14,120 nucleotides of DNA, taken from contig JADJSY010000077.1 in NCBI GenBank assembly GCA_016711435.1, positions 1-14,120 on the forward strand, written 5' to 3'. Of the stretch, positions 1 to 7,170 are shown in pieces; the stretch's first letter is position 1; each line of letters starts with the position of its first letter. This DNA comes from Lewinellaceae bacterium. Its GTDB lineage: Bacteria; Bacteroidota; Bacteroidia; Chitinophagales; Saprospiraceae. The notes below the pieces were generated by a model. The model was not told where the DNA came from and did no database searches. It saw only the letters and a list, made by a program, of their open reading frames with translations. The position numbers and the translations under genes are program-made.

Positions 1-2359
1 ACCTCTGCAACCATGGATGGAGCAGGAGCCTTGGAGCGGATAACTGCCCAAGTCAATACACCGATCAAAGCCACAGCAACGACCCACACGCCTATCTTTG
101 TACCCAAAGACAGACCGGGCTGGGCATATTGAACTACGATCGGAGCGATGATCACCGCAACAAGATTGACCACTTTGATCATCGGGTTGAGAGCCGGGCC
201 AGCCGTATCCTTGAACGGGTCGCCAACCGTATCGCCTACAACACCGGCCTTATGGCGTTCGGAACCTTTACCAAGATTCTTTGCAGGATCTTTCGGTTCA
301 TCTTCGATCAACTTCTTGGCATTATCCCATGCGCCACCGGAGTTGTTTAGGAAGACGGCCAGCAATTGACCTGAGACAATGATGCCAGCAAGGAAACCGC
401 CAAGCGCTTCCACCTGCAGGGTCAAACCAACAACAATAGGAGTGACGATGCCAAGCAAAGCGAGGGAAACAAGTTCCTTCTGTGCAGCTGTAGTAGAAAT
501 GCTTACAGCTTGCTTGTAATCAGGCTTGACTTTTCCTTCCAACACACCAAGTTTAAACTGACGGCGAACTTCCAATACAATGAGGGAAGCGGCACGGGTT
601 ACAGCTTGAATGGCAAAGGATGAGAACAGCCAGGGTAATGCACCACCGATCAACATACCGACAAATACCTGCGGCACATCGACGCGAATACCAATGGATT
701 GAATTTGTCCTTCGAGTGGAACGCCAAAACTGGCTTGAGCACGGGAAACATCTACAAGGAAGGAACCGAAGAGCGAAACCGCCGCGATAACCGCGGAACC
801 AATCGCAACGCCCTTGGTAATTGCTTTTGTAGTATTACCTACGGCATCGAGGTCAGCCATGATCTGCTGGGCATCCACGGTAGCCTTATCTGTCATGCCA
901 GACCAGGACATTTCACCAATACCATTGGCGTTGTCTGCAATCGGGCCAAAGGAGTCCATCGCCACATTGTTGCCGGTAAGAGTCAACATACCAATACCGG
1001 TCATAGCAACGCCATACAAAACAAAAGTGGCGCGAACTGTGCCATCAACACCAGGTATGGTTCCGAAGATGAAGATAGAGGCAACAATGGTTAATGCAAT
1101 CACAAGCACCGACCAGACAGAAGACTCGAAGCCGGTTGAAATACCGCTTAAGATCAAAGTAGCAGGGCCGGTATCAGCAGCCTTTTTAATATCATTTACA
1201 GGGGAAGCATGTGTGCCTGTGAAATATTCCGTCAAACGGTCAATGACGATGGCAAGTAAAACGCCAACGCCAACCGCGGCAGGCATACGCCACCAACCAC
1301 CCCAGGCAGCCATCTCAGGAGAGTTCAAATAAAGAAAACCAGCAATAAAGAACAATACAGCAGAGATCAAAGCGGAAGTAAGGAATCCGCTGAAAATCGC
1401 CTTCATTGCATCTTCACTCTTGCCAGTGTCTCCACCGCGGACAAAGTATGTACCAATGATGGATGACAACACACCGATACCACGAACCATCAAGGGGAAG
1501 ATGATCCACTCAAGGCGGCCGGTTGCATGCCAAAGAGCAAGACCAAGAATCAGGCCCGAAACGATCGTTACTTCATAGGATTCGAAAATGTCAGCGGCCA
1601 TACCAGCACAGTCACCGACGTTATCGCCCACGAGATCAGCGATCACAGCAGGATTTCGCGGATCATCCTCAGGGATGCCTGCTTCTACTTTACCGACCAA
1701 ATCTGCACCTACATCAGCAGCCTTGGTAAAGATACCGCCGCCCACGCGCATAAACAACGCAAGGAGCGTTCCGCCGAAGCCAAATCCAAGCAAAGCATCT
1801 GGAGCGGCAATACCCAGGATAATAAAGATGATGGTACCGCCAAGCAAACCAAGACCATCGGTTAGCATACCGGTGATGGTGCCAGCGCGATAAGCAATAC
1901 GAAGCGCATCACCAAAGGATTTCTTTGAAGCAGCGGCAACGCGTACATTGCCTTCAATAGCCATACGCATACCGATCTGACCAACGGTAAGGGAAAAACC
2001 TGCGCCCATCACAAATGCAAGCGCGCGTGCAATTCCTATAATAAAACGAACTTGATCAGGGATTGATTTGCGAAGCGTTCAAGAGCTTCCGGGGAGGGTG
2101 GAACTATATAGACGGAAAAGAAAAGTGCCAACGTGAGTACGACAATCAATGGAACGATGGAGCCAATCTGTCTCTGCAAATAAGCATTGGCGCCATCTTT
2201 GATCGCTCCCCAAACTTCCTGCATTTTTTCAGTGCCTTTTTCTTCACGCAGGATCTGGGAACGGAGGAGAAGTGCGTACAACAAGCCAACAATAGCAATA
2301 CCAAATACAACCCAGATCGCTATCGCCTCCAAAGAGGTAAGTCCTTGCATATAGTACAT
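1..2359 (-). CDS. hppA: Membrane-bound K+-independent H+-translocating pyrophosphatase, one frameshift, 3' end beyond the window
   Basis: An integral membrane pump that couples hydrolysis of pyrophosphate to proton export. The start is the ATG at 2357-2359, preceded by an AAGGG ribosome site. The first ~100 residues read in one frame and would stop at 2036. The rest reads without a stop to the left edge in another frame (~686 residues), so the protein is at least ~785 residues, normal for the family. Visible motifs are DVGADLVGKVE followed by DDPRNPA and GDNVGDCAGMAADIFESYE (pyrophosphate/Mg site), NNSGGAWDNAKK, and GDTVGDPFKDTAGPALNP. GNTTKAITKG carries the Lys and Thr that mark the K+-independent subfamily, whose known members pump H+. 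Adding one C to the CCC run (GGG at 2059-2061 on the plus strand) gives FANQSPDQVRFIIGIARA, which joins the frames. I infer a recent mutation or sequencing error, not two genes. Confidence 0.95.
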
Positions 2360-2418
2360 TGGGTAATCCCTTCTTAATTTAGGAATGAAAGATAGGCTTT
2401 CGCCTTAGGCGCACACGG

Positions 2419-2447
2419 ATTTTACAGTCGCGAATTGATTGTGTCAA
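2419..2447 (-). promoter_or_regulatory. Predicted sigma70-type promoter of hppA
   Basis: On the minus strand a perfect TTGACA (2442-2447) is followed after 17 bases by TAAAAT (2419-2424). Transcription would start near 2412, giving a leader of about 50 bases before the hppA ATG. A short palindrome CGCCTTAGGCG (2401-2411) sits at the start of that leader. No experimental support. Confidence 0.7.
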
Positions 2448-2484
2448 GAAATGTGAGTATGTATTAATCTTGAAGCCGATCAAG

Positions 2485-2513
2485 TTGACATCCTACATCA
2501 AACCTGATAATAT
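2485..2513 (+). promoter_or_regulatory. Predicted promoter of the A-type Fe-S carrier gene
   Basis: A perfect TTGACA (2485-2490) and TAATAT (2508-2513) are separated by 17 bases. A predicted start near 2520 leaves a leader of about 38 bases containing AGGAG (2545-2549), 8 bases before the ATG at 2558. An alternative -10, GATAAT at 2506-2511, would have a 15-base spacer. It is arranged back to back with the hppA promoter. Confidence 0.65.
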
Positions 2514-2557
2514 TTAGCGAAATTAGTCGTAAATACATTCAAAAAGGAGAAACAAAC

Positions 2558-2983
2558 ATGCTCCAGGAAATTGAAACTCAACTTTTCACACTAACCCCAG
2601 CCGCAAGCCAGGCTGTCAAAGATATTCTTTCCCAACGAAAACTTGAAGGTTATGCACTTCGTGTATATGTCGCTGGCGGCGGTTGCTGCGGCGTGAATTT
2701 TGGCATGGCATTAGACAATAACTTCCGCGATGTGGATACCACATTTGAATCAAACGGTGTAAAAGTTGTTGTTGATGACGTCTCCATGGATTATCTTCGC
2801 GATGCAACTGTTGATTTCGTAAATGATCCTCAACACGGCGCTGGCTTCGCAGTCAACAGCCCCAACGCCAAAGGACATAGCCACAGTGAAGGTGGATGTG
2901 CATGCAACAGTAACGGCGGCGAAAGTTCCTGCGGGTGTGGCGGCGGTGGCGCCTGTTCTTGCAGCAATAATTTAGAAAAATAA
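2558..2983 (+). CDS. A-type iron-sulfur carrier (IscA/ErpA/HesB family) with Cys/Gly-rich tail
   Basis: A 141-residue protein. Residues 9-104 fit the HesB/IscA fold: LTPAASQAVKDIL, then LRVYVAGGGCCGVNFGMAL, then the FAVNSPNA strand that precedes the C-terminal cysteines. Family members carry or insert Fe-S clusters using one Cys in GGC(S/x)G and a terminal CGC. Here the first motif is GGCCG (C43, C44). The position just after SPNA, where CGCG is normal, holds GHSHS, and the Cys pairs come later: C114/C116, C125/C127 and C133/C135 in a Gly/Ser/Asn-rich tail ending NNLEK. The tail makes the protein about 25-30 residues longer than usual A-type carriers. It may be an extra metal site or a way of presenting the cluster. 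It appears monocistronic, with its own promoter, strong ribosome site and terminator. No suf or isc genes lie nearby, so a housekeeping carrier role is inferred from family only. Confidence 0.88.
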   Translation: MLQEIETQLFTLTPAASQAVKDILSQRKLEGYALRVYVAGGGCCGVNFGMALDNNFRDVDTTFESNGVKVVVDDVSMDYLRDATVDFVNDPQHGAGFAVNSPNAKGHSHSEGGCACNSNGGESSCGCGGGGACSCSNNLEK

Positions 2984-2986
2984 AGC

Positions 2987-3020
2987 AAAAAAATGACCAG
3001 GAATTCCGGTCATTTTTTTT
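2987..3020. terminator. Bidirectional Rho-independent terminator
   Basis: ATGACC (2993-2998) pairs with GGTCAT (3008-3013) around a 9-base loop. It is flanked by A7 on the left and T8 on the right, so it can end transcription in both directions. It sits between the Fe-S carrier gene (stop 2981-2983) and the convergent SH3b gene, whose TAA overlaps the T run at 3019-3021. Confidence 0.85.
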
Positions 3021-3639
3021 ATTGCCCTCGCAGGAAAGAAATTAGCGTCCCAAATCCCCCAATAAAGCCCAAGCCAAAAATAAGCAAACCCAAAGGAACT
3101 CGATTAGTGGTGGATGCTTCATCTAAAAAAGTTGCGACAACTAATGGGGCTGGCTGAGTAAATGTTGGAAGTCGAGTCGGCACGACGGGTGTGACAAAGG
3201 CAGCCACCAAGGTTGGGTCAATGGTCGGAGTGGAACCCGGGGTTGGAGTGGAAGGCGCTTCAAGGACAGGCAATTTGCCCGTTTTCTTAATCGTTACATA
3301 AGGGCCAAAACCCATGCAACAGAATCCGCCACTCCCTGATAGCTCACCTGTATCCAATCTCCATCTTCTGAAATTCCAAAGGCGGGTACTTCCCTGGCCT
3401 TTCAGCAAAACACCAATGGCTGGGTACAAATACGAGCTTGGGCCAGAATAAATATTAACGATCTCAATATCCAGGTTCACTGAAACGATCATTCCAGAAG
3501 GTGTGCCGGTTACGGTGGGTATCGAGCCGGTAGGTTGTTGAGCAAGGACTGACAATGACCCAGGGATTATAAAAAACGCTTGCCATACCAGCAAAAAAAG
3601 CGAAATTATTATAAGCAAACGTAATTTATGTAAAGGCAT
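3019..3639 (-). CDS. Membrane-anchored SH3b-domain protein (distal paralogue), internal segment out of frame
   Basis: A membrane-anchored exported protein of about 206 residues. It has an N-terminal hydrophobic segment (about residues 7-34), an SH3b-like domain opening with IVNIYSGPSSYLYPAIGVLLKGQ, a Pro/Thr-rich linker (TPTPGSTPTIDPTLVAAF), and a C-terminal membrane segment ending SFLRGQ. ATG at 3637-3639 is preferred to the adjacent TTG at 3640-3642; AGGA overlaps the stop of the upstream paralogue. Between about 3394 and 3302 the open frame encodes Trp/Cys-rich sequence unlike an SH3b. The next frame reads EVPAFGISEDGDWIQVSYQG, then VADSVAWVLA, which matches the paralogue, and then the original frame resumes with PYVTIKK. 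One extra G (GGG at plus-strand CCC 3392-3394) and one missing C (CCC at plus-strand GGG 3302-3304) explain it. Bacterial SH3b domains often bind peptidoglycan, but the actual ligand is unknown. Confidence 0.8.
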   Translation of the reverse strand: MPLHKLRLLIIISLFLLVWQAFFIIPGSLSVLAQQPTGSIPTVTGTPSGMIVSVNLDIEIVNIYSGPSSYLYPAIGVLLKGQGSTRLWNFRRWRLDTGELSGSGGFCCMGFGPYVTIKKTGKLPVLEAPSTPTPGSTPTIDPTLVAAFVTPVVPTRLPTFTQPAPLVVATFLDEASTTNRVPLGLLIFGLGFIGGFGTLISFLRGQ

Positions 3640-3645
3640 CAATTC

Positions 3646-4245
3646 CTATCGTCGTATCAATGACAATGGTAAACCGATAAGTCCCAATACCGCAAACGCA
3701 AGAATGATCACAGCCAAAGGAACAGAGTCGTTTGAGTTACTGGAAGCAGGCTGAACATATGCAGGCTGAGTTAAGGACGGTGGAGGTGTAAATGTTGGCA
3801 AACGGGTGGCAGTTGGGGCAAGGTTAAATTGTGCCGCAAGTGTAGGATCTACCGTGGAGGTAGGTGGCTGAACCGGAGTAGGAGGCGGAGCTACAATCTG
3901 TAAGGCGCCAGGGGAAACCTGCACCAAAGGAGAGTACACCCAGCCTTTGTTGTCTGGCGCACCGGGAAATTCGATCTGAATCCAGTCACCGCCTTGTGAT
4001 CTACCAAGTGCCGGAGCAGTGGAACCTCTGACAAGTGTTCCTACAATTGGATAAACATAGGAACTCGGCCCCATCCGGACATTAATCTGAGGTTCGTCGG
4101 TTATCACGGTAATAAACATGCCCGGAAGCTGGGACATTTGTCGGTTGTTGAGCCAGAGCCAGGTCAAGGAGGAAGCGGAAAACATTCCAAATATTATTAA
4201 GGCTGTCAGCAGGGGAAGGATGGGTTGAAACCAGTTTCTTGTCAT
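3646..4245 (-). CDS. Membrane-anchored SH3b-domain protein (proximal paralogue)
   Basis: About 199 residues from the ATG at 4243-4245 (MTRNWFQP). The frame stays open to an ATG at 4294-4296, but that start would overlap the divergent zinc-ribbon gene and the predicted -10. Layout: membrane segment ~7-32, SH3b domain ~45-112 (INVRMGPSSYVYPIVGTL, GGDWIQIEFPG, KGWVYSPLVQVS), a Pro/Thr-rich linker ~115-170, and a C-terminal membrane segment ending LSLIRR. The linker contains TVDPTLAAQFNLAPTATRLPTFTPPP, split here as TVDPTLAAQF and TRLPTFTPPP, both echoed in the next gene. The two termini would place the SH3b domain and linker outside the membrane. The stop TAG (3646-3648) overlaps the ribosome site of the downstream paralogue, so the pair is probably one transcript. 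A wall-sensing or wall-binding role is inferred only from the domain. Confidence 0.8.
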   Translation of the reverse strand: MTRNWFQPILPLLTALIIFGMFSASSLTWLWLNNRQMSQLPGMFITVITDEPQINVRMGPSSYVYPIVGTLVRGSTAPALGRSQGGDWIQIEFPGAPDNKGWVYSPLVQVSPGALQIVAPPPTPVQPPTSTVDPTLAAQFNLAPTATRLPTFTPPPSLTQPAYVQPASSNSNDSVPLAVIILAFAVLGLIGLPLSLIRR

Positions 4246-4279
4246 TTCGTAGTACTCTTCAAGGAGAATCGCAAAGGCG

Positions 4280-4287
4280 ATTATAAT
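4280..4287. promoter_or_regulatory. Overlapping -10 elements for two divergent genes
   Basis: ATTATAAT reads TATAAT on both strands (plus 4282-4287, minus 4280-4285). The minus copy would start transcription near 4273, upstream of the SH3b ATG at 4245. The plus copy lies 7 bases before the zinc-ribbon ATG at 4295, which would make that mRNA leaderless. No good -35 element is visible on either strand, so this is tentative. Confidence 0.35.
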
Positions 4288-4294
4288 CGACTTC

Positions 4295-4886
4295 ATGGAA
4301 CGAAAAATTTTTCACGGAACGATCAAACCAGTGGATGTTGCCCAGGCTTTGCTTGGTCAATTCAATCAGGGAAATTTGCGGGCGCAAACCCTTGGGCAAA
4401 GCGAGAAAATGATCGTGCAGGTAAGTTCGCGCCCTGATGCCATGTCTGGCGGGACAGACGGCCATGACCATCACCATCCAAAAAATGGATGATGGCATTA
4501 TCGTGGAAATTGGGCAGCAGGCCTGGCTTGGAGTTGCAGCCAGCCTGGGCGCCACTGCTCTCGCCGCGATTCGGAATCCGTTTAGCCTGCTCGGACGTCT
4601 CGATGATATAGCCCAGGATATTGAACACCTCCAACTTAATGAGCGGATATGGCAGGTGATCGCAGAATCTGTTAATTCAACCGGAGCATCGATGGATCTC
4701 TCGGACAAGCTCAAGCGGACAAACTGTGAGTACTGTAATACAGCAAATCCAGTCGGCGCCCCCTCCTGTGTTTCCTGCGGCGCCCCCTTAGGAAAAGCGC
4801 AGCCGGACACCTGTAAGAAATGCGGGTACGTTGTGAAAACAGGCGATAAGACCTGCCCGAACTGCAAACAGCCTTTACTGTTTTAA
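4295..4886 (+). CDS. Double zinc-ribbon protein of unknown function, one frameshift
   Basis: I recognise this as a zinc-ribbon protein seen in Chloroflexota but know no function for it. The N-terminal part reads MERKIFHGTIKPVDVAQALL through SSRPDAMSGG and then would stop at 4492. The remainder is in another frame, beginning QTAMTITIQKMDDG and running to the TAA at 4884-4886. Removing one G from the GGG at 4451-4453 joins them as DAMSGGQTAMTITIQ, about 196 residues in all. The middle (IGQQAWLGVAASLGATALAAI) is a moderately hydrophobic helix that could contact the membrane. The C-terminus holds two CxxC...CxxC ribbons: CEYC...CVSC and CKKC...CPNC. No ribosome site precedes the ATG at a usual distance; AAGGAG at 4261-4265 is too far away. 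The gene is divergent from the SH3b pair and directly precedes the FHA operon. A role with either is a guess. Confidence 0.8.
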
Positions 4887-4913
4887 TTAAATTTCGGGCC
4901 ACCCGTATCAGGC

Positions 4914-4942
4914 TTGCATAATTACCTTTGGCATCCTATAAT
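4914..4942 (+). promoter_or_regulatory. Predicted promoter of the FHA-mtnP-SEDS operon
   Basis: TTGCAT (4914-4919), a 17-base spacer, then a perfect TATAAT (4937-4942). Transcription would start near 4949, only about 14 bases before the ATG at 4963, giving a very short leader with just a weak GAGAG before the start. Confidence 0.65.
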
Positions 4943-4962
4943 GATTCGAGAGTAACCTATTT

Positions 4963-5781
4963 ATGAACTTAAGAGAAATCGAAGCCCGTCTCCAATCCCT
5001 TGTTGAAGTGGATTTACTGAACCTGCTTCCGGGAAAAAAAGTCGAAGATGTGATCATCCAAAAACTGGCAGCGGCGATCCATCTTAATACCCATACGTTG
5101 GGAAATGGCAGCCAGGCTGCCCCTGATGTTTATACGTTACAGATGCACCCCATTACCTCAGAAAAATGGCGCGACCAGCAATTACTTGCAATACTATTGC
5201 ATTCGATCACCACTGTAGCACAGGAAGCTGGGTTTAAGTTTACAATATCACCAACTATCACCATATCTACAGACGAGAAAATACCTTTAAATGATGCTGA
5301 GATCATCGCATCACATCGGATCGAATCTATGGCCGAAACTAACGCAACCCCTCTGGATACCGGAAGCCTGGACGAAAACGGCAGGATTCCTGATAACGCA
5401 TTCTTAATCGTTGAAGGCGTAAAGGTTTTTCCGCTCGTTCTTCCTGTTGTTAATATTGGCCGCAGGTTGGATAATCAACTAATCATAGATGATCCACGCG
5501 TTTCCCGAAACCATGCCCAGCTTCGCACGATTAAAGGTAGATACGTAGTATTTGACTTGAATTCCACCGGGGGGACATTTGTGAATGGACAGCGGACAAG
5601 CCAAAGCGTGCTTTACCCCGGCGACGTGATCTCTCTTGCCGGTGTGGCACTCATTTTTGGACAAGACAACCCGCCTCCGCGCCCGGACCTGAAAGACACC
5701 TCCCCCTTTCAAAATGCCGCTTCCGACCGTCCGACAGCGATTCTCAAAGAACACTCCACTGCAAAACTCAGAAAAAAATGA
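4963..5781 (+). CDS. FHA-domain protein with DUF3662-like N-terminus (FhaA-like)
   Basis: A soluble 272-residue protein with no membrane segment. Residues 1-105 resemble the DUF3662 region of actinobacterial FhaA (EARLQSLVEVDLLNLLPGK, then APDVYTLQMHP). Residues ~145-235 form an FHA domain with the phosphothreonine-binding signature: G166-R167-R168, S181-R-N-H184 and DLNSTGGTFVNG at ~198-209. The C-terminus is a Pro/charged tail containing DRPTAI, which could itself be a phospho-acceptor (inference). FHA domains bind phosphothreonine peptides, normally products of Ser/Thr kinases such as PknB; no kinase gene is in the window. In mycobacteria FhaA acts with the peptidoglycan machinery, and the SEDS gene downstream suggests the same here. 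It overlaps the next gene by 4 bases (ATGA, 5778-5781). Confidence 0.88.
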   Translation: MNLREIEARLQSLVEVDLLNLLPGKKVEDVIIQKLAAAIHLNTHTLGNGSQAAPDVYTLQMHPITSEKWRDQQLLAILLHSITTVAQEAGFKFTISPTITISTDEKIPLNDAEIIASHRIESMAETNATPLDTGSLDENGRIPDNAFLIVEGVKVFPLVLPVVNIGRRLDNQLIIDDPRVSRNHAQLRTIKGRYVVFDLNSTGGTFVNGQRTSQSVLYPGDVISLAGVALIFGQDNPPPRPDLKDTSPFQNAASDRPTAILKEHSTAKLRKK

Positions 5782-6251
5782 GTGGGTCTATTGTTCTGGC
5801 TCTACGGCTGGCAACTGCGCTTGCCCTCTTTATCTTTTTAGGGTGGACATTATTTTTTCTGTACCGCGAAGTGAACAGACAAGGCCAATCGATTGCAAAT
5901 CGACGTATTCCAGGAATCAGCCTCACAGTCCGGCAGGAAGCGGGTACTTCATCCCTGAAATATTTTTCCCAATCCGAGATCATTCTTGGCCGCGATCCCG
6001 GCTGTGATATCCCATTGACTGATGACACCATTTCAACGCGTCACGCGCAGCTAACGTACCATCACAACCAATGGTGGCTGGAAGATCTGGCTTCTACAAA
6101 TGGGACTGTATTAAATGGCGCACAGGTTAGCATGCCCACAGTGATCACATCCGGTGACGAAATAAAGTGTGGAGCAACGCGCCTGACGGTGAGCCTTTCG
6201 GAAAACGTCATCAACGAACCCACTCAAAAGATAGGAAAAAAACATGGATAA
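5778..6251 (+). CDS. Membrane-anchored FHA-domain protein (FhaB-like)
   Basis: 157 residues. One N-terminal membrane segment (about residues 5-29, LALRLATALALFIFLGW) is followed by a basic stretch and a cytoplasmic FHA domain (~45-140) with G71-R72, S86-T-R-H89 and STNGTVLNG at 106-114. The layout matches FhaB/FipA-type proteins, which bind phosphothreonine sites on cell-division proteins and are encoded beside rodA/pbpA in actinobacteria. It is translationally coupled to the upstream FHA gene by ATGA and overlaps the mtnP start by 8 bases. No strong ribosome site is visible, consistent with coupling. The partner phosphoprotein is not identifiable from this window. Confidence 0.87.
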   Translation: MSGSIVLALRLATALALFIFLGWTLFFLYREVNRQGQSIANRRIPGISLTVRQEAGTSSLKYFSQSEIILGRDPGCDIPLTDDTISTRHAQLTYHHNQWWLEDLASTNGTVLNGAQVSMPTVITSGDEIKCGATRLTVSLSENVINEPTQKIGKKHG

Positions 6252-7110
6252 CAAAGCAACCCTTGCGATCATAGGCGGTTCAGGCTTGTACCAGATGAGC
6301 GGTATTGAACAGACAGAAGAAATTGTAGTAGATACGCCCTTTGGAAAGCCCAGCGCACCGATCACCGTTGGAACGCTTGAAGGGATGCGGGTTGCCTTCC
6401 TTGCGCGCCACGGCATTGGACATCACATCACACCTACAGAAGTACCCTATCGCGCAAATATTTATGCATTGAAATCACTGGGTGTGGAACGTGTCGTCAG
6501 CATCAGCGCGTGTGGATCGCTGCGGGAAGATTACGCACCCGGGCATATCGTGATTCCCGATAATATCTTCGATTTCACAAAAGACCGAGACCGTTCCTTT
6601 TTTGGAGAAGGCTTCGTTGCTCATGTTGGCGTGGCAGACCCGTTCTGCGGCGACCTTTCGGGGCAATTGGAAACCGCGGTTTGCGCCACTGGAGCAACAA
6701 CTCATATAGGCGGCTCCCTCATTACGGTTGAGGGTCCGCGTTTTTCCACGAAAGCAGAATCACATGCATACCGCTCATGGGGTATGTCCATCATCGGGAT
6801 GACTGCTTCGCCAGAGGCGTTTTTGGCACGCGAAGCCGAGCTATGCTACGCAACCATGGCGCATGTGACAGACTACGATGTGTGGCATGAAAGCGAATCA
6901 CCTGTAACAGTTGATATGGTGATCCAAACCCTTAATAAAAACACCGAGATCGCGCAAAACGCCATCCGCAATCTGGTGCGCGGATTGAAACCTGCGCGCG
7001 CGTGCAGTTGTGGACAGGCGCTGGCATCCGCATTGATCACCAACCCAAAAGTGGTCCCTGCTGAAACACGCAAAAAGCTCGATCTGATCATCGGCAAATA
7101 CCTCAGCTAA
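6244..7110 (+). CDS. mtnP: S-methyl-5'-thioadenosine phosphorylase
   Basis: 288 residues, the usual length. It cleaves methylthioadenosine with phosphate to adenine and methylthioribose-1-phosphate, clearing the by-product of polyamine synthesis and feeding methionine salvage. Motifs: phosphate loop GGSGLY at 11-16, ARHG at 54-57, SACGSLRE at 88-95, TVEGPRFST at 161-169, and GMTASPEAFLAREAELCYA from 185. The TDYD at 209-212 supplies the two Asp residues typical of 6-aminopurine-specific enzymes; the methylthioinosine-specific relatives differ there. The start is the ATG at 6244, with AGGA just upstream inside the end of the FHA gene (8-base overlap). The overlap places it in the wall/FHA operon, although its metabolism has no obvious link to it. 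Confidence 0.95.
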   Translation: MDNKATLAIIGGSGLYQMSGIEQTEEIVVDTPFGKPSAPITVGTLEGMRVAFLARHGIGHHITPTEVPYRANIYALKSLGVERVVSISACGSLREDYAPGHIVIPDNIFDFTKDRDRSFFGEGFVAHVGVADPFCGDLSGQLETAVCATGATTHIGGSLITVEGPRFSTKAESHAYRSWGMSIIGMTASPEAFLAREAELCYATMAHVTDYDVWHESESPVTVDMVIQTLNKNTEIAQNAIRNLVRGLKPARACSCGQALASALITNPKVVPAETRKKLDLIIGKYLS

Positions 7111-7170
7111 AAAGTGAAGATCAACTCTGCTGTCATCCTTCAATTTGCCAAAATGATGTACCATTGAAGC

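Noticed and set aside
699..1893. Several plus-strand open frames of 68-172 codons opposite hppA
   Set aside because: They lie antisense to a clearly recognised pyrophosphatase frame, lack ribosome sites and resemble no protein family.
2036..2359. A separate small membrane protein of 107 residues upstream of hppA
   Set aside because: Its sequence is the normal N-terminus of HppA, and a single added base fuses it to the rest of the protein.
4259..4902. Minus-strand frames of 63-202 codons opposite the zinc-ribbon gene
   Set aside because: The plus strand holds recognisable CxxC zinc ribbons across a frameshift; the antisense frames are compositionally odd and begin inside the next gene's promoter.
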